Of a DNA stretch of 64,000 nucleotides, positions 8,994 through 17,670 are shown in pieces (the first letter of the stretch is position 1; every line of letters starts with the position of its first letter). The translations under genes were made by a program, and so were the position numbers. A model generated the notes under the pieces. It had not been told where the DNA came from. It searched no databases and was given only the letters and a program-made list of their open reading frames with translations. This DNA is from HXMU1420-2 sp034670145 (lineage in GTDB: Bacteria; Pseudomonadota; Alphaproteobacteria; Rhodobacterales; Rhodobacteraceae), in NCBI GenBank assembly GCA_034670145.1, contig JAXMOA010000010.1, forward strand, positions 124,001 to 188,000. Direction: 5' to 3'.

Positions 8994-10337
8994 ATGAGAC
9001 AACTCCTCTTGGCCGCGGCCGCAGGCACATTTGCGGGCGTGATCGCAACGACGCAGTTTGCCGGCCCCCTGCTGGCCCAGGAATCCGCAAAGGTCACCAA
9101 TGTCTATGAACAGCTGGACCTTTTCGGTGATATCTTCGAGCGGATCCGCTCCCAATATGTCGAAGAAGTCGACGAATCCAAACTGATCGAAGCGGCCATT
9201 GACGGCATGCTGACATCGCTGGACCCTCATTCCAGCTACCTGTCGCCCGATGACGCCGCCGCAATGCGCGTACAGACCCGTGGCGAATTTGGCGGGCTGG
9301 GCATCGAAGTCACCCAGGAAGAAGGCTTTGTCAAAGTCGTCTCGCCCATCGACGGCACCCCCGCCGACGAAGCCGGGATCGAAGCCGGAGATTTCATCAC
9401 CCACGTCGATGGCGAAAGCCTGCTGGGTCTGACACTGGATGACGCGGTTGACCTGATGCGCGGACCGGTGGGCTCTGAAATCCTGATCACCGTTGTGCGC
9501 GAAGGCGAAGACGAACCTTTCGACGTCTCGATCATCCGCGACACGATCAAGCTGACAGCAGTGCGCACCCGCATCCAGGGCAATACCCCGGTTCTGCGGA
9601 TCACCACATTCAACGACCAGACCTACCCCAACCTCAAGGAAGGGCTGGAAAAGCAGATCGAGGCCGCCGGTGGCATCGACAACGTCAACGGCATCGTGCT
9701 GGACCTGCGCAACAACCCCGGCGGGCTGCTGACCCAGGCGATCAAAGTGTCCGACGCCTTCCTCGACAAGGGCGAAATCGTCTCTACCCGGGGCCGCAAC
9801 CCCGAGGACGGCGAACGCTTCAACGCCACGGCTGGCGACCTGGCTCAGGGCAAACCGATTGTCGTGCTGATCAACGGTGGCTCGGCCTCGGCCTCTGAAA
9901 TCGTTGCAGGCGCCTTGCAGGACCACCGCCGCGCCATCGTCATCGGCACCAAAAGCTTCGGCAAAGGCTCGGTCCAGACGGTGATGCCACTGCGCAGCGA
10001 TGGCGCCATGCGCCTGACCACCGCGCGCTACTACACCCCTTCGGGCCGCTCGATCCAGGCCTTGGGTGTCTCACCGGATATCGTCGTCGAACAGCCACGC
10101 CGCCGTGCCAACGAAGACGAGACGGAAGAGGACGAATCAGCCGCAAGACGCACCCGCTCCGAGGCGGATCTGCGTGGCCGCCTGTCCAATGACAGCCTCA
10201 GCGAGGATGAAATCCGCCAGATCGAAGCAGACCGCGAAAAGGCCGAGGCCTCTGCCCGTCTGCGCGAAGAGGATTACCAGCTGGCCTATGCCATCGACAT
10301 CCTCAAGGGTCTGTCGGCTTTGGGGCCCAAGGACTAG
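8994..10337 (+). CDS. ctpA: Carboxy-terminal processing protease (S41 family) CtpA
   Basis: A periplasmic serine protease that trims C-termini of envelope proteins. The start is ATG 8994 (MRQLLLAAAAGTFAGVIATT), preceded by AAGGATGG, giving 447 residues; a longer frame from 8961 would bury the signal sequence. Order: signal/anchor, N-terminal helical region with DPHSSYLSP, a PDZ domain (about 85-165), and the S41 core with INGGSASASEIVAGAL (nucleophilic Ser) and GTKSFGKGSVQT (general-base Lys). The C-terminal tail is acidic and charged (DETEEDESAARRTRSE). It is the last gene of the gpmI operon, followed by a strong terminator at 10400-10430. Confidence 0.95.
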   Translation: MRQLLLAAAAGTFAGVIATTQFAGPLLAQESAKVTNVYEQLDLFGDIFERIRSQYVEEVDESKLIEAAIDGMLTSLDPHSSYLSPDDAAAMRVQTRGEFGGLGIEVTQEEGFVKVVSPIDGTPADEAGIEAGDFITHVDGESLLGLTLDDAVDLMRGPVGSEILITVVREGEDEPFDVSIIRDTIKLTAVRTRIQGNTPVLRITTFNDQTYPNLKEGLEKQIEAAGGIDNVNGIVLDLRNNPGGLLTQAIKVSDAFLDKGEIVSTRGRNPEDGERFNATAGDLAQGKPIVVLINGGSASASEIVAGALQDHRRAIVIGTKSFGKGSVQTVMPLRSDGAMRLTTARYYTPSGRSIQALGVSPDIVVEQPRRRANEDETEEDESAARRTRSEADLRGRLSNDSLSEDEIRQIEADREKAEASARLREEDYQLAYAIDILKGLSALGPKD

Positions 10338-10399
10338 GATCAAACAGGCGGTGCATACCCTGACAACGGGCATGCGCAGCCGTGATCGCAACAAACAAA

Positions 10400-10430
10400 C
10401 GGCTGACCGGACCCCCGGTCAGCCGTTTTT
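10400..10430 (+). terminator. Rho-independent terminator after ctpA
   Basis: A perfect 11-bp stem: CGGCTGACCGG (10400-10410) and CCGGTCAGCCG (10415-10425) with a 4-nt loop, followed by TTTTT. Oriented to end the gpmI-ctpA transcript, 63 bp after the ctpA stop and just before the convergent hyi gene. Confidence 0.93.
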
Positions 10431-10454
10431 CTTTACGCTCCGTTCACCCCACCG

Positions 10455-11216
10455 TCAGGACGCCATCCAGGCCAATGTGTCCTCTGTCCGGCGGCTGGGG
10501 GTGTATTCGGCACTGACCCAACCGTCATATCCCCCCTGATCCAACATCCGGAAAAACGCCGGAAAATCGACCGCGCCGGGTCCCGGCTCTGACCGGTTCG
10601 GAGGGTTGCCCAGCTGCACATGCGTCGACCGCGCCCCATGCCGCTGCCAAACCTCTATCGCATCGCCGTGAATCAGCGCGGCGTGATAGGTGTCATACTG
10701 CAACCCGACCCGGTCGCTGCCCACCTGGTCTAGCACCCGCGCCGCCAGATCATAATCGTTCAGGAAGTAATCCGGCCGGTCCCTCGGGTTCAGCGGCTCG
10801 ATCGTGAACCGCTGCTGCGGTGCCACCTCTGCCAGCCAGCGCAGATTGCCCACAAAGGCCGCCTCGGCCGCTGGCCCCGTGCCATTGCCCGACATGATAT
10901 GCATCAATCCGGGCCGCAATCGCGCCGCCTGTGCCAGCAACCCCTCCATTTCAGAGCGAAACGCTGCCTCTGCCCCCGCTGTCGCCGCCAACCCCAACTG
11001 CCCGGCCCCCGGATCCGCCCCGGGCATCGGGCGCGGGGCGTTCATCAGCACCAGATCCATGCCCTGCGCCGCCAGCCCGGCCAGCGTCGCCTCTATCTCG
11101 TCATAGGGAAACAAAACCTCGACCGCCTGAAATCCGGCCTGCGCCGCTGCAGCGAAACGCTCCGCATAGGGCCGCTCGGTAAACAAATGGCTCAGGTTCG
11201 CTGCAAATTTGGGCAT
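10455..11216 (-). CDS. hyi: Hydroxypyruvate isomerase
   Basis: A TIM-barrel sugar isomerase of the AP-endonuclease-2 superfamily (253 residues). MPKFAANLSHLFTERPYAERFAAAA is the characteristic Hyi N-terminus. FTIEPLNPRD and LQYDTYHA contain metal-binding Glu, Asp and His, and HVQLGNPPNRSEPGPG is the conserved loop late in the barrel. Hyi interconverts hydroxypyruvate and tartronate semialdehyde in glyoxylate metabolism. The start is ATG 11216, with GGAG nine bases upstream; the longer frame to 11252 has no support. It stands alone, convergent with ctpA and divergent from the EamA exporter; no gcl or glxR neighbour is present. Confidence 0.88.
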   Translation of the reverse strand: MPKFAANLSHLFTERPYAERFAAAAQAGFQAVEVLFPYDEIEATLAGLAAQGMDLVLMNAPRPMPGADPGAGQLGLAATAGAEAAFRSEMEGLLAQAARLRPGLMHIMSGNGTGPAAEAAFVGNLRWLAEVAPQQRFTIEPLNPRDRPDYFLNDYDLAARVLDQVGSDRVGLQYDTYHAALIHGDAIEVWQRHGARSTHVQLGNPPNRSEPGPGAVDFPAFFRMLDQGGYDGWVSAEYTPSRRTEDTLAWMAS

Positions 11217-11369
11217 AGGGTCAACTCCGGCAACAGATCCAGCGCCCAGCAAAGCCTGAAAACGACATGCTGTCGAGTTCTGACCAGACCCACGAGCAGA
11301 ATCAGATCAGATAAGACGCAGCACCGGTATCAATTGCGGGTGCTCTACCGACAATGTGAGAGTTCGAAT

Positions 11370-12335
11370 ATGGCCTTCAGCCCTAGTCCGGCTCGCCCTG
11401 CCGGGGCGGGCGGCATCGCGCCTTTGCCCGAGCACCCGCCGGTGCTGGCCGGAAACCTGCTGGGCGTCGCCTCCATGATGACCTGGGCGGCCGCCTTTCC
11501 GGCTGCGGATCTGCTGTTGCAAACCTGGTCTCCGCTGGCTCTCATCCTTGCACGCCTGATGATCGCCGTGGCGTTCCTCATGCCCATCTGGATGCTGATG
11601 GACGGCCCACAGGCGATCCTGCGGGCGCGCTGGCCCCAGGGGCTTATGGTGGGCGGCATCGGCTTTGGGTTCGGCGCCTACCTAATCCTCGTCGCCCAGG
11701 ACCTGACAGACCCGGTGACCGTCGCCCTGATCGCCTCTTGCGCGCCGCTGGCCGGCTTCATGCTCGAAATCACCTCACGCCGGCGCAAACTGACCAGACG
11801 CTTTGTGGTGGGCATATGCGCCTCTATCTTCGGCGGCATCATCGCCACAAACTCAAGCGGTCTGTCGCATATTGGCCCGGGCGCGGGTTTGGCCGTGCTC
11901 TCTGTCTTCCTGTTTTCCTGGGGCAGCGACCGCGCCGTGCGCGACTTTCCAGACCTCAGCCCCATCGGACGCACCACACTGACCCTCACCGGCGCCCTCT
12001 GCATGGTCACGCTGATCTGTATCGGAGCCTTCGTGCTGGGCTTTGACACCGCGCTCTCTGCCGACCCGGCGCCCGCAGATCTCCTGCCCCTGCTGCTCTA
12101 TGCCATCATCAGCATGGCCCTCAGCCAGGCCCTGTGGATCGCCTGCGTCGGGCGGATCGGCGTTGCACTCGCCTCTTTCCACCTCAACGTCGCCCCGTTT
12201 TACGTGATGCTGATCATGCTCGCCCTCGGCGATGGCTGGGACTGGAACAAGGCGGCAGGCGCGGCGCTGGTCGGCATCGGCGCCATCATCGCCCAAAGCC
12301 GCCCGCGCAGTAGCAAACAAACACTCCCCGCCTGA
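11370..12335 (+). CDS. EamA/DMT-family transporter
   Basis: A 321-residue inner-membrane protein with ten hydrophobic segments in two EamA repeats. The first repeat starts GNLLGVASMMTWAAAFPAADLLL and includes LILARLMIAVAFLMPIW; the second covers LAVLSVFLFSWGSDRAV to VGIGAIIAQ. Members of this drug/metabolite transporter family export amino acids, metabolites or drugs; the substrate here is unknown. ATG 11370 (MAFSPSPARP) is chosen over the longer frame from 10899, which overlaps hyi on the other strand; GTGAGAG lies upstream. It is divergent from hyi and convergent with the DUF1285 gene. Confidence 0.88.
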   Translation: MAFSPSPARPAGAGGIAPLPEHPPVLAGNLLGVASMMTWAAAFPAADLLLQTWSPLALILARLMIAVAFLMPIWMLMDGPQAILRARWPQGLMVGGIGFGFGAYLILVAQDLTDPVTVALIASCAPLAGFMLEITSRRRKLTRRFVVGICASIFGGIIATNSSGLSHIGPGAGLAVLSVFLFSWGSDRAVRDFPDLSPIGRTTLTLTGALCMVTLICIGAFVLGFDTALSADPAPADLLPLLLYAIISMALSQALWIACVGRIGVALASFHLNVAPFYVMLIMLALGDGWDWNKAAGAALVGIGAIIAQSRPRSSKQTLPA

Positions 12336-12355
12336 CGCGAACCCCGAAACGGGGT

Positions 12356-12949
12356 TCAGCCATCCTCCAACTCGGCCGAGGGGATCATCGGGAAAAACAC
12401 GCCCCCCGACCACAGGCCGAACCATCCGTCCCGGTGCACGCCCAAATCGACCATGCGATAGAAACTCTTGCGATCAATCAACGCCTCCAGCCCGCGCCGG
12501 ATCATCACATAGGGCGCCGGCTCGCCGCTCTGCGCCGCGCGCTCAACCCGAATCGGATGCGCCGCACCAGCCGGGGCAAAATCCCCCACCTTCGTCTCGA
12601 ACATCAGGTTTTGGCCCTCCCCCTCCCCCTCAACCTCGAAATCCACCGCCACAAACGGCGCGTCATCCACCGTGATGCCAACCTTTTCAACCGGCGTGAC
12701 CAAAAAGTATCGGTCCCCTTCCCGCTTCAGAATCGACGAAAACAGCCGCACCAGTTCCGGGCGCTGAATGACCGAGCCCAGGTAAAACCACTGCCCATCC
12801 CGCGCAATACGGATGTCCAGATCGCCAGAGAACGGCGGATTCCACAACTCGACCGGCGGCAACCCGCGCGGTTTGATTGCCTTTACAGAGGCAGCAAGCC
12901 CCTCAACCGTCGGGGTAACAGACTTTTGTGCGCTCATGGCGGTGGTCAT
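12356..12949 (-). CDS. DUF1285 domain-containing protein
   Basis: A 197-residue soluble protein with no signal peptide. The stretch PPVELWNPPFSGDLDIRIARDGQWFYLGSVIQRPELVRLFSSIL followed by REGDRYFLVTPVEKVGI (each shown in part) is the hallmark of the DUF1285 family, widespread in alpha- and gammaproteobacteria and functionally undefined. It is divergent from the MoxR gene with only 57 bp between them, an arrangement often kept in this group, so the promoters must be interleaved. Start at ATG 12949; an in-frame ATG at 12937 is equally possible and neither has a strong ribosome site. Confidence 0.85.
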   Translation of the reverse strand: MTTAMSAQKSVTPTVEGLAASVKAIKPRGLPPVELWNPPFSGDLDIRIARDGQWFYLGSVIQRPELVRLFSSILKREGDRYFLVTPVEKVGITVDDAPFVAVDFEVEGEGEGQNLMFETKVGDFAPAGAAHPIRVERAAQSGEPAPYVMIRRGLEALIDRKSFYRMVDLGVHRDGWFGLWSGGVFFPMIPSAELEDG

Positions 12950-13006
12950 TTCCGTTCTGCACTATACACTTTATGCAAGTCATATATCTCCCGCGAAAGG
13001 AATGTC

Positions 13007-14026
13007 ATGTCCGAGTCCCAGACCGCGCCCGAAGATCTTGTCGCCGAGATCGAGGCGCTGGAAGAAAAACTGGCCAAAGCGCGGGCGTCTATCACCCGCC
13101 GTTTCATCGGCCAGACACGGGTCGTGGACCTGACCCTGACCGCCCTGCTCTGTGGCGGACACGGGTTGCTGATCGGCCTGCCAGGCCTGGGCAAAACCCG
13201 CCTCGTCGAAACCCTCAGCACGGTCATGGGGCTCAACGGCAACCGCGTGCAATTCACCCCAGACCTGATGCCCGCCGACATCCTCGGCTCCGAAGTGCTG
13301 GACCAGAACGAAGACGGCTCCCGCGGTTTCAAATTTATTCCTGGCCCGATCTTCTGCCAGCTGCTGATGGCCGATGAAATCAACCGCGCCAGCCCGCGCA
13401 CCCAATCTGCCCTGCTGCAAGCCATGCAGGAACGCGTCGTCACCGTCGCGGGCGAAACCCGTCCGCTGGACGCGCCGTTCCATGTGCTCGCCACGCAAAA
13501 CCCGATCGAACAAGAGGGCACCTATCCCCTGCCAGAGGCACAGCTGGACCGCTTCCTGGTCCAGATCGACGTCAACTACCCAGACCGCGACACAGAACGC
13601 GACATCCTGCTGGCCACCACAGGCACCTCCGAGGCGGAATCCACCCAGGTCTTTTCGGATGGAGAGCTGCTGGCCGCCCAGAAACTGCTGCGCCGTATGC
13701 CCGTGGGCGACAGCGTGATCGAAGCGATCCTCGACCTCGTGCGCGCCTTCCGCCCCGAAGAACCCGACGTCTCGGACCAGGTCCGCGATACAGTGGCCTG
13801 GGGGCCAGGCCCCCGCGCGGCACAGGCGCTGATGCTGACGGTGCGCGCGCGCGCCTTGCTGCAAGGGCGGCTCGCCCCCAGCACCGAGGATGTCTACGAC
13901 ATGGCCCTGCCCGTCCTGTCACACCGCATGGCGCTCAACTTTGCCGCCCGTGCCCGTGGCGACAGCCTGGCCGAACTGATCAGCACAACCGCCGCCAGCC
14001 TCACCCGGACCGAGGCCGCCGCATGA
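13007..14026 (+). CDS. MoxR-family AAA+ ATPase
   Basis: A 339-residue AAA+ protein. Walker A is GLPGLGKT (residues 57-64), Walker B LLMADEINRASP (about 120), sensor 1 ATQNPIEQEGTYPLPEAQLDRF, and a C-terminal lid follows. MoxR ATPases act as chaperones that assemble or activate VWA-domain partners. ATG 13007 has AAAGGA six bases upstream; the in-frame extension back to 12434 is antisense to the DUF1285 gene and unsupported. It overlaps the DUF58 gene by 4 bp (ATGA), placing it at the head of a four-gene operon through 19713. Confidence 0.95.
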   Translation: MSESQTAPEDLVAEIEALEEKLAKARASITRRFIGQTRVVDLTLTALLCGGHGLLIGLPGLGKTRLVETLSTVMGLNGNRVQFTPDLMPADILGSEVLDQNEDGSRGFKFIPGPIFCQLLMADEINRASPRTQSALLQAMQERVVTVAGETRPLDAPFHVLATQNPIEQEGTYPLPEAQLDRFLVQIDVNYPDRDTERDILLATTGTSEAESTQVFSDGELLAAQKLLRRMPVGDSVIEAILDLVRAFRPEEPDVSDQVRDTVAWGPGPRAAQALMLTVRARALLQGRLAPSTEDVYDMALPVLSHRMALNFAARARGDSLAELISTTAASLTRTEAAA

Positions 14027-14898
14027 ACACCCCGCTCGCTCTGCGCGCCCGGGCCGAAGCCGAGGCGGGCCAGCTCCCGCCGCTGCTGGCCCGGGCCGAC
14101 AGGCTGGCGGGCACCGTCATACTGGGCGATCACGGCCGCCGCCGCGCTGGCATCGGCGATGATTTCTGGCAATACCGGCCCGTGCGCGAAGGCGACAGCC
14201 GCCACATGATCGACCATCGCCGCTCGGCCCGGGGTGACGTACAATTCGTGCGCGAACGGGAATGGCAGGTCGCTCAGACCGTGATGCTCTGGGTCGATCA
14301 GGGCGCCAGCATGCGCTACAGTTCCGACCCGTCAACCGAGTCCAAGATCGAACGCGCCCGCCTGTTGGGCCTGGCCATGTCCATCCTGCTGGTGCGAGGC
14401 GGCGAACGCGTGGGCCTGACCGGCACCAGCCTGCCCCCCCGCCGGGGCAACGCCCAGATCATCCGCCTGGCCGAAATGTTCACCCGGGACGACCCCGAGG
14501 ATTACGCCAAACCCGAACACCGCGCCATGGTTCCCCATGCCCGCGCCCTGTTCATCTCGGACTTCCTGAATGATTTCGACGAGGTCAGCCTGGCCCTCAC
14601 CAAGGCCGCAGACCGGGGCGTGCGCGGCGCGGTCTATCAGGTGCTGGACCCCAGCGAAGAATCCTTTCCCTATCAGGGCCGCACGATCTTTCGCAGCAGC
14701 GGCGGCACGGTCAGCCACGAAACGCTCAAGGCCGGCGATCTGCGCAGCCGCTATCAGGATCGCCTGGCCGCCCGCCGCGACGCGCTACAGGACCTGTGCC
14801 GCGCGACCGGCTGGCAATTCGGCGTCCACCACACATCAGAGCCCGCGCAAAAGGCGCTGATCTGGCTCTACCATGCCCTCGATGGGAGCAGGCGATGA
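14023..14898 (+). CDS. DUF58 domain-containing protein (MoxR partner)
   Basis: A 291-residue protein with the DUF58 signature RPVREGDSRHMIDHRRSARG near residues 47-66, followed by a VWA-like fold: VMLWVDQGASMRYSS carries a reduced MIDAS-like strand (DQGAS rather than DxSxS). DUF58 proteins almost always sit beside MoxR ATPases and are probable substrates or adaptors. Four-base overlaps on both sides (14023-14026 and 14895-14898) indicate coupled translation. No transmembrane helix is evident, so it is probably cytoplasmic. Confidence 0.92.
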   Translation: MNTPLALRARAEAEAGQLPPLLARADRLAGTVILGDHGRRRAGIGDDFWQYRPVREGDSRHMIDHRRSARGDVQFVREREWQVAQTVMLWVDQGASMRYSSDPSTESKIERARLLGLAMSILLVRGGERVGLTGTSLPPRRGNAQIIRLAEMFTRDDPEDYAKPEHRAMVPHARALFISDFLNDFDEVSLALTKAADRGVRGAVYQVLDPSEESFPYQGRTIFRSSGGTVSHETLKAGDLRSRYQDRLAARRDALQDLCRATGWQFGVHHTSEPAQKALIWLYHALDGSRR

Positions 14899-17660
14899 CC
14901 CAGCTGGCCGGACTCGGCTTTTCCGCCCCATGGCTGCTGCTGGCATTGCTGGCGCTGCCGATCCTGTGGATCATCCTGCGCGCCGTGCCCCCGGCCCCGA
15001 CCCGGCGCATCTTTCCGGGCGTTGTGCTGCTGCTGGGGCTCAAGGATGACGACAATGTCACCGACCGCACCCCCTGGTGGCTGCTGCTGCTGCGCGTTCT
15101 GGCCGTCGCCGCCGTCATCATCGGCCTCGCCGGACCCATCCTCAACCCGCAACGCGGACCAACCGGCTCTAACCCTGTGCTGCTGGTGATGGATGCCAGC
15201 TGGGCCGGCGCCGAGGACTGGTCCCAGCGCCTCGACCTGCTGGAGACGCAGGCGACCGAGATTGGCCGCGCGGGCCGCTCTTTGGCGCTGCTGCGCCTCA
15301 GCGACCCTCAGGATATTACCTTTCAGGCCGCCGACGCCTTCCAGAACCGCCTGCCAGGGCTGACCCCGTCCCCCTGGGCGCCCAACCCGGCGCTGATCCA
15401 ATCCGCCCTCGCCCGGATCGACGCCGTCGACGGCGCGTTTGATACACTCTGGCTCAGCGACGGGCTGGAGTATGACCAACGCGACGCCCTGCTCAGCCGC
15501 CTGCAAAGCCGCGGCAGCGTGACCGTCTTCCAATCGCCCACCCCCCGCATCGGCCTGCGCCCGGCCAGCTTCCAGGACGGCGCCCTGCAAATCTCGGCCA
15601 CCCGCTCGGAACCGGGCCAGGCCCGCGACATGCGCGTGCTGGCCATGGGCCCCGACCCGGCCGGCATCCTGCGCCAGCTCGACCAGATCGACCTGCGTTT
15701 CGAGGACAACGCCACCACCGCACAAACCGCGATCGAGATGCCCTCCGAACTGCGCGCCCGCGTCACCCGTTTCGAACTCGAAGGCATCCGTTCGGCAGGC
15801 GGCGTCGCGCTCAGCGATGACAGCCTGCGCCGCCGCGAAATCGCAATGATCGCCAGCCAGCAAAGCAGCGAAGGGCTCGACCTGCTTTCGCCGCTGCACT
15901 ACCTGACCCAGGTTCTGATCCCCACATCCGAATTCGTCGAAGGCCCCCTGCTGACGGTGATCCCCGCCAACCCGGATGTGATCATCCTGGCCGACGTGGT
16001 GGCCCTGACCGACTTCGAAAAGGCCGAGCTGACCAAATGGATCGAAAAGGGCGGCCTCTTGCTGCGTTTTGCCGGCCCCCATATGGCCGCCAGCCAGCTG
16101 GGCCGCGACGCCGAGGACCCCCTGCTGCCGGTCCGCCTGCGCGGCGGCGGGCGCAGCATCGGCGGCGCCATGAGCTGGGATCAGGCCAAAACCCTTGCCC
16201 CCTTCACCGAAGGCTCCCCTTTCTACGGGCTCGAGGTCAACGACGAGATCACCGTCTCCAGCCAGGTCATGGCCCAGCCCGACCCAGAGCTGGCCGACCG
16301 CGTGATCGCATCACTCGAAGACGGCACAGCGCTGGTCACCCGTAAACCCATCGGACTGGGACAGGTTGTGCTGTTTCACGTGACCGCCAATGCCGAATGG
16401 TCCACCCTGCCCCTGTCCGGGCTGTTTGTCGGCATGCTGGACCGCCTCGCCGTGTCCTCGGCCGCCAAGGCAGCAACCGCCGTCAACCTTGATGGCACAA
16501 CATGGAGTCCAACACAGGTGATGAACGGGTTCGGCACCCTGCGCAACGCAGACACATTGGCCGGCATCCCGGGCGAAGAGCTGCTCTCGACCCCCTTGGG
16601 GCCAGATGTGCAACCGGGGGTCTACTCCAGCGACAATCGCCGCATCGCACTCAACGTGCTGCCCGCTGACGCCGAGCTGACACCGGCGACATGGCCGCTC
16701 ACCGTGCCTGTAATCGGGCTCACCATCATCCCCGAACAACCCCTCGCGGGCCTGTTCCTGGGCCTGGCCCTGCTGCTGCTGGCCATCGACATCCTTGCCA
16801 CGCTCGCCCTGGCCGGACGCCTCTTGCCCATGCGCGTTTCGGCGCCGGTGGTGCTGGCGGGGCTGCTGCTCGCCCTGCCGCAACCGGGCAGCGCGCAAAC
16901 CTCCGAAACAGACGCCATCGCCTTTTCCAGCGAGCTGGTGCTGGCCCATGTGCTGACCGGTGACAAAACCGTCGACGACATTGCCCAGGCCGGGTTGCAG
17001 GGGCTCTCGGACACGCTGTTCTTCCGAACCTCGGTTGAACCCTCCAACCCGACGGGCGTCGATCTGGAACGGGACGAGCTCGCCTTTTTCCCGCTGCTTT
17101 ACTGGCCCATCACCCCGGATCAGCCGATCCCGTCGGATCTGGCTTATGCCAAGCTGAACGCCTACCTACATTCAGGCGGTATGATCCTGTTTGATACCCG
17201 CGACGCCGATATCGCGCGCTTTGGCGGCGCCAGCCCCAATGGACGCAAATTGCTGCGCCTGGCCAGATCGCTGGACATTCCACCGCTGGAACCCTTGCCC
17301 AATGACCACGTCCTGACCCGCACCTTCTATCTGCTTCAGGATTTCCCGGGCCGTCACGATGGCCGCGACATCTGGGTCGAGGCCGCCCCCCCGGACGCCG
17401 AACAAATCGAAGGCATGCCGTTTCGCAACCTCAATGACGGGGTGACGCCAGTGGTCATCGGCGGCAACGACTGGGCGGCGGCCTGGGCGACCAACCGGGA
17501 TGGCTCGGCCCTGCTGCCGGTGGGACGCGGATTTTCCGGCGAACGCCAACGCGAACTGGCCTACCGGTTTGGCGTCAACCTTGTGATGCATGTGCTCACC
17601 GGGAATTACAAATCTGACCAGGTCCACGTGCCAGCCTTGCTGGACCGGCTGGGACAGTAG
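14895..17660 (+). CDS. BatA-like membrane protein with C-terminal DUF4159 domain
   Basis: A 921-residue protein starting MTQLAGLGFSAPWLLLALLALP, a BatA/aerotolerance N-terminal helix, with a second helix near residue 60 (WWLLLLRVLAVAAVIIGLAGP). A VWA-like module follows (LLVMDASWAGAEDW), then a Rossmann-like GATase-type segment (VIILADVVALTDFEKAELTKWI). Two membrane helices lie near 610-670 (PVIGLTIIPEQPLAGLFLG and following). The final 230 residues form DUF4159, typified by AYLHSGGMILFDTRDAD. It overlaps DUF58 as ATGA. MoxR-DUF58-BatA sets are linked to envelope or stress functions; the exact role is unknown. The start is placed at 14895, not the longer 14796 frame. Confidence 0.9.
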   Translation: MTQLAGLGFSAPWLLLALLALPILWIILRAVPPAPTRRIFPGVVLLLGLKDDDNVTDRTPWWLLLLRVLAVAAVIIGLAGPILNPQRGPTGSNPVLLVMDASWAGAEDWSQRLDLLETQATEIGRAGRSLALLRLSDPQDITFQAADAFQNRLPGLTPSPWAPNPALIQSALARIDAVDGAFDTLWLSDGLEYDQRDALLSRLQSRGSVTVFQSPTPRIGLRPASFQDGALQISATRSEPGQARDMRVLAMGPDPAGILRQLDQIDLRFEDNATTAQTAIEMPSELRARVTRFELEGIRSAGGVALSDDSLRRREIAMIASQQSSEGLDLLSPLHYLTQVLIPTSEFVEGPLLTVIPANPDVIILADVVALTDFEKAELTKWIEKGGLLLRFAGPHMAASQLGRDAEDPLLPVRLRGGGRSIGGAMSWDQAKTLAPFTEGSPFYGLEVNDEITVSSQVMAQPDPELADRVIASLEDGTALVTRKPIGLGQVVLFHVTANAEWSTLPLSGLFVGMLDRLAVSSAAKAATAVNLDGTTWSPTQVMNGFGTLRNADTLAGIPGEELLSTPLGPDVQPGVYSSDNRRIALNVLPADAELTPATWPLTVPVIGLTIIPEQPLAGLFLGLALLLLAIDILATLALAGRLLPMRVSAPVVLAGLLLALPQPGSAQTSETDAIAFSSELVLAHVLTGDKTVDDIAQAGLQGLSDTLFFRTSVEPSNPTGVDLERDELAFFPLLYWPITPDQPIPSDLAYAKLNAYLHSGGMILFDTRDADIARFGGASPNGRKLLRLARSLDIPPLEPLPNDHVLTRTFYLLQDFPGRHDGRDIWVEAAPPDAEQIEGMPFRNLNDGVTPVVIGGNDWAAAWATNRDGSALLPVGRGFSGERQRELAYRFGVNLVMHVLTGNYKSDQVHVPALLDRLGQ

Positions 17661-17670
17661 GGGAAACAAA

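Noticed and set aside
10899..11369. Long N-terminal extension of the EamA transporter
   Set aside because: It runs antisense through hyi, has no hydrophobic or conserved content, and a family-length protein begins at ATG 11370.
12340..12356. AACCCCG-AAA-CGGGGTT hairpin between the EamA and DUF1285 genes as a terminator
   Set aside because: The 7-bp stem is real but touches the DUF1285 stop codon and has no T tract on either side, so I do not call it.
12434..13006. N-terminal extension of the MoxR ATPase
   Set aside because: It is antisense to the DUF1285 gene; ATG 13007 has a good ribosome site and gives the usual MoxR length.
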